Source: Marthasterias glacialis
Lineage: Eukaryota > Echinodermata > Asteroidea > Forcipulatida > Asteriidae
DNA: 64,000 nt
Assembly: GCA_911728455.2 (NCBI GenBank)
Contig: OU452226.1
Coordinates: forward strand, 18,927,938 to 18,991,937
Reading direction: 5' to 3'
Shown here: in pieces, positions 47,801 to 53,419 of the stretch
Numbering within the stretch: position 1 is the stretch's first letter
Layout of the letters: the number at the start of each line of letters is the position of its first letter
Notes under the pieces: generated by a model
What the model saw: the letters and a program-made list of their open reading frames with translations, nothing else
Told to the model about the DNA's origin: nothing
Databases searched by the model: none
Translations under genes and position numbers: made by a program

Positions 47801-50486
47801 TAATAATTGAACAATATATGTGGGCAATTCTCCATGGGAGAGGGAAAAATGTCAAAAATAAATATTCACATATTAAACCTTTTTTGTACTTTTTCCTGAC
47901 CTTAATTAAATGGGGGATTCAGTTCAAAAAACAAAATTGAAAAAAAATACATATTTCTGGTAAAAACAGTGGTTTTTGTAATATATGACTAAAAACGCTC
48001 AGATTTGGTAAAAAAATTAAATTTTGTGTATGTATTATGTTCTTAATTACAGGGAAAGGTTTTGATCTATTTTATAATGTTACAAGTTGCTAACACTACC
48101 CAGGGTCATAAAAATATATATATATGTATAAAAAATATATATATATATAGTGTAGGCCTTCATTTAAAAATGTCAAAATTGGCACGTAATTCCGTTACCG
48201 AAAAAATGGCAAAAGTTACTTATTTCACAATTTTTTTTGTTTTTTTCCCTTCAATTCATGTATGTTTATAAAAGACCCTACTATAAACATAAATGAAAAA
48301 TAAAAACTTTAAAATAGTAATTTCTTGGCATTTTTCCAAGTGGTAACGGAATTACGAAACGGTAACGGAATTACGGTAACGGAATTACGCATGTACAAAG
48401 TATGTACATTTCCTCAAATTATGTACATAACATATTGAATAGGAGATTTGCATGTAGCCTGAAACAATAACTTTAAATACTAAATTACTTAATTAAATTA
48501 TTTCCCCATTTAATTTTCTATAATACAATTAAAAATAATCAGGTGCTCAACTAATATTTTTGACAATTACTTTTCTTTTTTTCAATTTCAAAAAATTCCA
48601 ATAGTTGTTATGGTGCTTAAATATGTGTTGCAAAGGCTATTGTCTGGTACCCACAGAAAATATATTCCAAAGCAAGTATATGAAAGTTTAAGTACCAGAT
48701 TGAACTTGTGCTCCTACAACATCCATTAACTTTTTTGTTCACAGCTTGCATAGTTTTGTTACATTTTCCCTGGCAAGGTTATTAATTATCAAAACTATGA
48801 TACTTTTTGTTAACATAGAACAACCACAAGTGTAAAAAAAAAAAGAATTTGAGGAAGCAAATACACGTACATGTATTGAACATTTGTTATTGTTGCTTCA
48901 GTTCATCATGCATGTGTTTCATAATTGTTATTAACGATTTCCCTCTTAAACATGTTAAATGGATTACAAGCCCTTGTTTTCACCAGGACATTAAATCTTA
49001 TTTTAGGAAAATTACAATAGATCAATCCATTAAGCCTGCCCTTAAACTTGTTGACCAATCACAGCCTTTGCTACATGTATGCCACCAAAAGTCAGCCATG
49101 GTAAAATCCTCAGGTACAGTGGTGATGTTGGCAATCCTGTGATTAGTCAATATGTAAGGGGTGGAGCTTAATGGATTGGTTATTAATTAAGCAAATTCTA
49201 AAATCTGCTAGCCAGCAATGCAGCCATCACCTTTCATCCGACTTTGACTTCTGACCTAAAAAATGATTCCCATACATGTTTAGGCCTACTAATCTGCAAA
49301 TTTTCACCTAGCTTTCCCCTTGTGCCATTTTACAAACTTCTAAAATTTGTATTGTGATGAGTTTATGTTTAATTCATTGTTAATGTATTGCATTTACCTA
49401 TTAAACCTATGGCGTAATTCCGTTACCGCCCAGGCGTAATTCCGTTACCATGATTAAAATGCAAATTATGAAAAGAGTGATTACTTTTTCAACTTTGTTC
49501 TGCATTGTAGTTAACAACAACCCTGAACTCTACAAATAACAGATAGTGTCCAATTTCAAAATTCCAAAACTTCAGAGAGTTTTATTAATTTATGCGAGAA
49601 CTCAAATATGCTTGTCCTCCGTCCGTAATTCCGTTACCGATATTAAGCTCCGCCCCTTAAGGGGTAATTTTGTAGGATTATTTTTTTTTTAATGGTCAAT
49701 CAATTGTATTGGGTCTTGGCTCCCTTTCAATGTATAGATTAGTTGCCTAGCATAGAACATATTTTCTTGGGAAAGAATAACCCTTGCCAAAGTGACAAAT
49801 TGGCGTAATTCCGTTACCAGAGAATTGCCCACGTGCAAACCATCTGATAACAAAATCATGCCATATCATTTATAAATGGCATGACCATTAGAGGTCATTC
49901 TATTTAAATTTTGAAATTAACGCTACAATTTTGTTTAATAAACAGAGCCCCTCCCGCAAAAGTTGTCATTTTCACCTTTTCATACATGTAAATGCAACTT
50001 TATTTTACAACTTTATGTACATATTTTTTCTGTTTTTCTTTGACTGAACAAATTTTAAAAAATAATATGAAGTTTACTTCACAGTTGCTTTCTTTCAAAA
50101 AACAAATCATAAAAAAATAATAATAATATATTCAATTTAAAATAATTAATTCAAAATAAATAAATTTAAAAATAAAAAGAAATTGTAAATTTGTTCGTTA
50201 TTAATTATTGCTGCAAAACTAACTTTCATCCCTCAATTAACTATATTATAACAGTAAAAATCGAAGAAAATGAAAGTACATTACCTGCCATAATTGCCTT
50301 TGCAGGGTGAGTTGTTTTGCCACCAGTTCGCATTGGTGCGGCAGCAGCCAAAGCCAGCGGCCTTGCCTGGCCAAATGATGGGTTCAATCGACTTGAAAGT
50401 CCCGACGAGGTGTTCACTTCCGAACACACCGATGACGGTACTCCGGCGATCCCGGTGCATTCTCTATTTTTTATTCTTGTGCTCAT
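32712..50486 (-). CDS. SLC25A1: Mitochondrial tricarboxylate (citrate) carrier, 6 coding exons
   Basis: Minus-strand exons 50285-50486, 37900-38107, 36261-36487, 35313-35533, 33536-33609, 32712-32826 join in frame to 349 codons including TGA (348 aa). All junctions are GT/AG. The product is a six-helix carrier with three Solcar signatures PxD/ExxK: PTEYVK (81-86), PMETIK (180-185), PLDVIK (277-282). It closely matches animal SLC25A1, including [25 protein letters not shown] and FVIYDE blocks. These inner-membrane proteins export citrate in exchange for malate, feeding cytosolic acetyl-CoA. The chosen start gives an N-terminal extension of about 37 residues over the ~311-aa vertebrate form. 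An ORF codon further upstream (50546) is in frame but probably untranslated. Intron 1 is 12.2 kb and full of transposons. The gene diverges from tektin-1. Confidence 0.95.
33536..33609 (-). CDS. SLC25A1: SLC25A1 exon 5
   Basis: 74 bp: [20 protein letters not shown] then EGPRA, the matrix loop of repeat 3. Acceptor TTATTAG, donor GTAAGT. Phase 0 in, phase 2 out. Confidence 0.93.
33610..35312. other. SLC25A1: SLC25A1 intron 4
   Basis: AT-rich intron. 34021-34075 has an inverted fragment of the CAGGCCTTGATCTTAA MITE. A palindromic MITE lies at 34364-34578. Confidence 0.8.
34364..34578. mobile_element. Palindromic MITE in SLC25A1 intron 4
   Basis: Left TATACACTAATCCCAGCAGC..GGTGGTTTACACCACTGC and right GCGGTGGTGTAAACACCC..TTGGATTAGTGTATA are complementary over about 55 bp. 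The interior is unusually CpG-rich (GTACGTGCGCGCGCGACG, CGTCGACGCGCG). Confidence 0.85.
35313..35533 (-). CDS. SLC25A1: SLC25A1 exon 4
   Basis: Residues 213-286. [19 protein letters not shown] begins it, the third-repeat signature [11 protein letters not shown] ends it. Donor GTAAGA, acceptor TTCCAG. Confidence 0.95.
35771..36060 (+). repeat. tRNA-like SINE, family V2, in SLC25A1 intron 3
   Basis: Head GGTTGGCGTAGCGG with B box GGTTCGAATCCCGCC. The body has CAGTCCCTACCTGATTGCGTGGG, and the tail GAGGAATCCTTGGTTTCATC then (ATA/AAT)n. The same tail ends the V1-headed SINE at 61228-61590. Confidence 0.85.
36064..36184 (-). repeat. tRNA-like SINE head, family V1, truncated
   Basis: The minus strand has the B box GTTCAGATCCCGGTCGTGACAC and TTCTTAAGCAAGTCAC. 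It abuts the (AAT)n tail of the preceding SINE tail-to-tail. Confidence 0.75.
36261..36487 (-). CDS. SLC25A1: SLC25A1 exon 3
   Basis: Residues 137-213: [14 protein letters not shown], then the second signature [11 protein letters not shown] and [12 protein letters not shown]. Acceptor TTTCACAG, donor GTTTGT (a weak donor lacking the usual +3 to +5 consensus). Confidence 0.94.
36550..36785 (-). repeat. tRNA-like SINE, family V2
   Basis: On the minus strand: CTCACCTCTGTGGACCCCGG..TTCAAATCCCGGACC, CAGTCCCTAACCTGGTTGC, and tail GAGGATCCCTTGGTCATTACC. It lies in SLC25A1 intron 2, sense to the gene. Confidence 0.8.
37284..37472 (+). mobile_element. GTGGCAGGGTGTACCCCC-type repeat, copy 2
   Basis: ATATGTGGCAGGGTGTACCCCC .. 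GAGTGTGTTAGAGAATGG .. GCCTCCCTCTGCCACATAT. Closely similar to 40640-40805 and more diverged from 14258-14463. Confidence 0.75.
37560..37725 (-). repeat. GGCCTTGGTGCCCCTTC-type dispersed repeat
   Basis: GGGGAAACTTTTGAAGGGGGCACCAAGG and GCCCCCCATGGCCTCCGCG match, inverted, the copies at 46111-46280 and 46812-46970. It is also related to 38813-38960. Ends often read CAGGCCTG or similar. Confidence 0.65.
37712..37859. mobile_element. MITE with GATTTCACAAAGC ends
   Basis: Left AGATTTCACAAAGAGCCAAGATTGATCTTAA and right TTAAGATGAATCTTAGTGCTTTGTGAAATCG are complementary. About 148 bp, inside SLC25A1 intron 2, immediately past exon 2. Confidence 0.78.
37900..38107 (-). CDS. SLC25A1: SLC25A1 exon 2
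   Basis: Residues 68-137: [20 protein letters not shown] starts it, with the first carrier signature. The region [19 protein letters not shown] follows, and [10 protein letters not shown] ends it. Acceptor TTAACAG, donor GTAAGC. Confidence 0.95.
38229..38498. mobile_element. CAGGGTTCTCCCC-end element
   Basis: Left CAGGGTTCTCCCCAGG; right GTGCATGGGGCGAGACTT. The interior GTATCAGCCCGATACGCTAG and TTATGTTAGGATTTTTGTGAA recur at 42960-43141, whose right end CATGGGGAGACCCCTG gives the complementary terminus. CAGGG ends suggest hAT; target duplication not resolved. Confidence 0.65.
38583..38700. mobile_element. CCAATTTCATGGCTCTGC-type MITE, short copy
   Basis: CCCCATTTCATGGCTCTGCTTACC..GGAATTCTGC on the left; GCTCAGAATTCTTTCGTAAGCAGC..CATGAAAGGCC on the right. 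118 bp, central palindrome GCACGGCGCCGTG. Confidence 0.75.
38813..38960 (-). repeat. GGCCTTGGTGCCCCTTC-type dispersed repeat
   Basis: CAGGCCTGGACTTTCATC..AAGGCCATTTTCACTTTGC..GGGAAACTTTTGAAGGATCACCAAGGCC..GAGGCCATGTGTAATTCCAGG. Inverted counterpart of 46111-46280. Confidence 0.7.
40640..40805 (+). mobile_element. GTGGCAGGGTGTACCCCC-type repeat, copy 3
   Basis: Same start and end blocks as 37284-37472, with ATATGTGGCAG / CTGCCACATAT as the short terminal inverted repeat. Confidence 0.75.
41373..41448 (+). repeat. 38-bp perfect tandem duplication
   Basis: Units 41373-41410 and 41411-41448 read identically, beginning ACAAACACATGGGAATGCG. No divergence is seen. Confidence 0.95.
41783..42235. 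mobile_element. 453-bp AGACCGATCC-end MITE, copy 1
   Basis: Ends TAGACCGATCCATTAGGCCCC and GGCGGGCTTAATGGATCGGTCTA. It is closely similar over its whole length to 62354-62806 (shared GTATTTCTGGTGGT.CAAATCCCACAGCA, AAACTAAATCCACACCGTTC, GAACCACCGCTGCGATC). No transposase; non-autonomous. Confidence 0.88.
42813..42901 (-). mobile_element. AGGCATGCAACTTT-family MITE, short copy
   Basis: CTATGCAACTTTGTAATTTGC on the left and ACTGATCAGCTGAAAAGATGCATGCCTG on the right. Inverted relative to the copy at 5116. Confidence 0.65.
42960..43141. mobile_element. CAGGGGTCTCCCC-end element, right part
   Basis: GGTTTTATGTTAGGATTTTTGTG..GGCGTATCGGCCCGATACGC..GCATGGGGAGACCCCTG. Parallel to 38310-38498; the left terminus is missing. 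Confidence 0.65.
43142..44718. other. Intronic stretch without bounded elements
   Basis: 43560-43690 is a copy of the 12940-13075 repeat. A G tract is present at about 44029-44038. The minus-strand ORF at 44729-44481 is protein-like in composition but unmatched to any family I know. Confidence 0.4.
44720..45000. repeat. Three-copy tandem array
   Basis: Two nearly identical units (GGGTTTAGAAA..ATACTTCCAACTGATGTC..TTGTCTTGCATAA) lie at about 44848-44900 and 44918-44979. A more diverged third copy is at 44731-44800 (ATACTTTCAACTGATTTC). The last unit extends into ATTTGTATTGCACTGAGCCGC, as does the first, so the middle unit is internally deleted. Confidence 0.75.
45460..45725 (+). repeat. tRNA-like SINE, family V2
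   Basis: Head GGTTGGCTCAGTGGTTTC, B box GGTTCGAATCCC, body CAGTCCCTACCTGATTGCTTTGG, tail GGGACCCTTGGTTTCATTACC followed by AATAAAAATG. Confidence 0.85.
46111..46280 (+). repeat. GGCCTTGGTGCCCCTTC-type dispersed repeat
   Basis: Bounded by CAGGCCTGAAG and TTCCAGGCCTAC. Contains GGTCTTGGCCTTGGTGCCCC and TTCAAAAGTTTCCCACAG. A second copy is at 46812-46970 and a partial one at 47020-47075. Confidence 0.7.
46812..46970 (+). repeat. GGCCTTGGTGCCCCTTC-type dispersed repeat
   Basis: CAGGCCTGGAAATACACAC start; GGCCTTGGTGCCCCTTCAAA core; ends near GCCCTGCCCTCTC. Same orientation as 46111-46280. Confidence 0.7.
47129..47373. mobile_element. CCAATTTCATGG-type MITE carrying a nested 9-bp-TSD element
   Basis: Outer ends GCCCAATTTCATGGGGCTGCTTAC and CTAAGCAGTGCCATGAAA are complementary. 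Its middle CCACGGCCC is duplicated by insertion of the 47187-47309 palindrome. Confidence 0.8.
47178..47318. mobile_element. 123-bp palindromic element with 9-bp target duplication
   Basis: Body 47187-47309: TAGACCCAGTAACTGGGGCG .. CCCCAGTTACTTGGTCTA, arms almost the full length. Flanked by the exact 9-bp repeat CCACGGCCC (47178-47186, 47310-47318). A 9-bp duplication with long arms is typical of Mutator-like and foldback elements. Same family as 51789-52731. Confidence 0.9.
47374..47622. mobile_element. AGACCGATCC-end MITE
   Basis: Ends TAGACCGATCCATTAAACCCCGCC and GTGTGGCTTAATGGATCGGTCTA, 249 bp. It shares CCAATCACAGCCTTG and GTC.GACACG with the 453-bp form, and has its own CpG-rich core (GTGCGCGTACTTATAGCGCGCG). 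It abuts the previous element. Confidence 0.85.
47820..49832. mobile_element. 2-kb element with eight GGTAACGGAATTACG motifs
   Basis: Ends GTGGGCAATTCTC and GAGAATTGCCCAC are perfect 13-bp complements, 2013 bp apart. The 15-mer GGTAACGGAATTACG occurs forward at 48342, 48361 and 48375 (the last two overlap by one base), and inverted at 48185, 49413, 49435, 49624 and 49804. The last copy lies next to the right terminus. Between them is AT-rich DNA with no ORF above about 100 codons. A younger MITE (49018-49182) is inserted. I cannot name the superfamily, and no target duplication is clear. It is probably a non-autonomous DNA transposon with subterminal transposase-binding repeats. Confidence 0.7.
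49018..49182. mobile_element. AGACCGATCC-end MITE, short, nested
   Basis: TAGATCAATCCATTAAGCCTGCCC .. GGGTGGAGCTTAATGGATTGGTTA; contains ACCAATCACAGCCTTTG as in 47374-47622. 165 bp, lies inside the 2-kb element. Confidence 0.75.
50285..50486 (-). CDS. SLC25A1: SLC25A1 exon 1
   Basis: Residues 1-68: an Arg/Ser-rich start ([10 protein letters not shown]), then [14 protein letters not shown] and HPAKAIMAG, which align to the start of the vertebrate carrier. Donor GTAATG. The ATG is preceded on the minus strand by CTGCAAA. The reading frame is open further to 50546, so a longer start cannot be excluded. Confidence 0.88.
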
Positions 50487-51390
50487 TTTGCAGATTTTAT
50501 TACTTGATTTTGGGTAGTAAAATAATAATTTGTATTTCTGTTTCAATAGTAAGTTGCAGTTTTACTTCATCTGAGCTTGGAAATGTATGAATTTCCAGCT
50601 AAAACGGAACTGTACCTGTCCCAAATTATTAACACGTACAAAATCCGGGTGGTACGACAAAACAGAGGTCATCCAAGCGATGACATGACCTGTGATGTCA
50701 GACCATCCCACTTTTTGTCATGAATATGCATTACTTTGCATGCTGTCGTATTTTAACGCACAATCTCGTCTAAACGCGGTATTTCATTTATTTTGGCAAC
50801 AGCAACAATGGCATATACCAATATTTTTCTAGGGGGACGCAGTGTTGCATAGTTTGGAATAAAATAGAGAGATGAGCAATGAAATTAAGTATTTCTCATT
50901 AATAAATAAATGCATACATTTCAAAAAAATGTTTTAAAAAGAAATTATGAAATTAGAGAGTTTTTTGGTTGCTTTCTTAGTATAGATTTACAAAGCATTT
51001 TCCCTTTTTTATTCAATAGATTGATCTGGTTGCTATGCACGCACACATGTTCATTATTTGTTTTTTGTGCACAAAAAGGAGGAAGCATCCTTCGTGTAAC
51101 ATCAAAATACGATTACGTGATTCATTTTTAGTATTCAAACCTTCATAAAATCACTCTAATCAGACAACTCTCTCTTTACAAATACTTAGTTTACATCCTG
51201 AATACCGCAAGAAAAGAATTTCCCTGGCTTTGAGGTAAGATTTTGTTTTTGTGTATGCAATTGCAAGACATTTCTGAGACTGAGGTGAGGGGGGAGTTAA
51301 TGTGACATTGTGACTTGTCAGTTTTCTGGCTGTCGTGAACCGGTTTTAAATGTTTTTATTTGTATGACCAGTTGACAATCACAACATGTG

Positions 51391-51612
51391 ACACTGACAG
51401 TAACAACAACTGACAGTAACTGGGGCACTGTACTCCTTTTTTGAGATATTGATATCAGTCATACCATGGAGGTGATCGTACTAACTTAACTAGCTTGTGA
51501 AGTTGTGTAGTACGAGTCCACGAAATCCACGACCCTCCAAACCGATAATGTCACCAAAATCTCAAAAAAGGAGTACAGCACAGCGCCCCAGTTACTGGGT
51601 CTAACACTACAG
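51391..51612. mobile_element. Third member of the TAGACCCAGTAACTGGGG family
   Basis: Left CAGTAACTGGGGCACTGTACTCC (the first bases are rearranged), right GGAGTACAGCACAGCGCCCC then AGTTACTGGGTCTA ending at 51603. The flanks ACACTGACAG (51391) and ACACTACAG (51604) could be a degraded target duplication. Confidence 0.65.
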
Positions 51613-51621
51613 TAACACAGA

Positions 51622-51722
51622 CAGTGTACTGAAGTGTAGTTGCGATAATCGTAATCCTCCCGACGGTCGGAGGGATGGAGGGTTACGATTATCGCAACTA
51701 ACTTAAGTGCAGTGTACTGAAG
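51622..51722. repeat. Hairpin flanked by 13-bp direct repeats
   Basis: AGTTGCGATAATCGTAA (51638 on) pairs with TTACGATTATCGCAACT (to 51699) around CCTCCCGACGGTCGGAGGG. The hairpin is bracketed by CAGTGTACTGAAG at 51622-51634 and 51710-51722. Looks like a small insertion or foldback unit. Confidence 0.8.
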
Positions 51723-51779
51723 TTCTAAGAAGGCTTACTATACAGATACTACTTTTATTAATTAAATTACAATACTAAT

Positions 51780-52740
51780 GTATCGATTTAGACCCAGTAA
51801 CTGGGGCGCTGTACTCCTTTTTTGAAATTTTTGACATTATCTGTCGTACTAGCGCCCCAGTCCGTGGTATATATGGAAAGTGCTCCGATTCGGAGTCCGA
51901 AGCGGTTTTTTTCTGAATCAGTTACAAAATTGTCAAAATTGCAACAAGGACTCGACAGAATTGCTTGAAAATCGCCTACTGGCTTCTCCAAGTATCTACG
52001 GTGAAATAAAATGCAGTTAATTGTACTCACGATCATTTTTGGTCCTCCAAATCGATGATTTTTAGCCCACTATCACGCATATATCAAATTTGCCGTTAGA
52101 ATCGCCATTTTGAATGTGATACTCAACGACCGTTTCCTTATGTCTAAAACGCTGCGAGGATTGCGTGTTCGCTGAGGCCCTGACTTTCATATTGTTTTCC
52201 GCGCAGTCAACGCAGGATACCATGCTGTGTGTAGCGCCAATGTTCACTGATGCCCTGACATTCATATTGATTTGTAGTCAATGCAGGATACCAGCTGTGT
52301 AGCCTGGTATCCTGCGTTGACTGCGCAAATCAATATGAAAGTCAGGGCCTCAGCGAACACGCAATCCTCGCAGCGTTTTAGACATAAGGAAACGGTCGTT
52401 GAGTATCACATTCAAAATGGCGATTCTAACGGCAAATTTGATATATGCGTGATAGTGGGCTAAAAATCATCGATTTGGAGGACCAAAAATGATCGTGAGT
52501 ACAATTAACTGCATTTTATTTCACCGTAGATACTTGGAGAAGCCAGTAGGCGATTTTCAAGCAATTCTGTCCTTGTTGCAATTTTGACAATTTTGTAACT
52601 GATTCAGAAAAAAACCGCTTCGGACTCCGAATCGGAGCACTTTCCATATATACCACGGACTGGGGCGCTAGTACGACAGATGATGTCAAAAATCTCAAAA
52701 AAGGAGTACAGCGCCCCAGTTACTGGGTCTAGTATTGATT
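51780..52740. mobile_element. 943-bp near-perfect palindromic (foldback / Mutator-like) element
   Basis: Body 51789-52731 with ends TAGACCCAGTAACTGGGGCG / CCCCAGTTACTGGGTCTA. Arms of about 435 bp are complementary with only scattered mismatches. The spacer (about 52226-52300) contains a degenerate extra copy of the inner arm (GTCAATGCAGGATACC). It is flanked by 9-bp repeats GTATCGATT (51780-51788) and GTATTGATT (52732-52740), one mismatch. Both arms contain the same 42-codon open stretch starting MKVRASANTQSS, which is why mirror ORFs appear on the two strands. No transposase is encoded. Confidence 0.92.
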
Positions 52741-53229
52741 GTTAGGCTGACTAATTATTCTTCGGAAAGGCTGCAGAAACTAATTGTAAACTAGTAAAAC
52801 CAAAGTCACTGTCATTACAGCAGTAGTAGTCCAAATAAATACAGAATTAAATGAAGTAAAGTTAATTTTGCCACACGGGATTGGAAACACACAGGATTGC
52901 CACTCATTCACTCAGTCTCACTCTCAGTATCACTATCTCTTATCAGAATATCAGTTTGCTAGTGTTAATGATAATATAATATTCAAAACAATTGAAATTA
53001 TCTGATGGGAAAAAAAACAAACATTTAACTCCATTCTATGATGACAGTAACTTCTGGTGGCTGACGATCATGGCAACTAGAATTAGCTGAACAAGTTACA
53101 TACAACCATCCCAACAATATATATCAAATTACGATTTTAAATACATTTATCAGGTCAGACTTTAGCGTTTTTCATCTTTTGTCTTTCTTCAGATAATTCA
53201 GTATCCAAATCTGAGACATTCCTTGAACA

Positions 53230-53419
53230 ATGGCTAAGCTGATCAGCGCCCCACCAAAGTTCACTCACCAAGAATGGGCCTACTCCAACAAGACAAACTA
53301 CAACAATGCTGAGAAGCAACGAGCGAGCGCTGAGCGTCTCATCGATGAAAGTGATCGCCTTATCGATGAAACGGAGGAAGTGACGAAGAGAACGCAGAGA
53401 GATGTCAACAAGAAATTTG
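53230..53419 (+). CDS. TEKT1: Tektin-1 coding exon 1
   Basis: Residues 1-63 plus one base, ending TQRDVNKKF; donor GTACAG. Confidence 0.95.

Larger units (their letters stand above)
38108..50284. other. SLC25A1: SLC25A1 intron 1 (12.2 kb)
   Basis: No other exon recognised. Content: MITEs and SINEs listed individually, a 38-bp tandem pair at 41373-41448, a three-copy tandem at 44720-45000, and a 2-kb motif-rich element at 47820-49832. Confidence 0.85.
50487..53192. promoter_or_regulatory. Shared upstream region of divergent SLC25A1 and tektin-1
   Basis: About 2.7 kb separate the two start codons. No TATA box or CpG island stands out. Half of it is taken up by palindromic elements (51413-51603, 51638-51699, 51789-52731). 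A pyrimidine tract and AG at 53191-53192 just before the tektin leader suggest that tektin's first exon is non-coding and lies somewhere in this interval. Confidence 0.4.

Noticed and set aside
52062-52265. Independent gene on the minus strand
   Set aside because: It is the mirror image of the plus-strand ORF at 52281-52463 caused by the palindrome.
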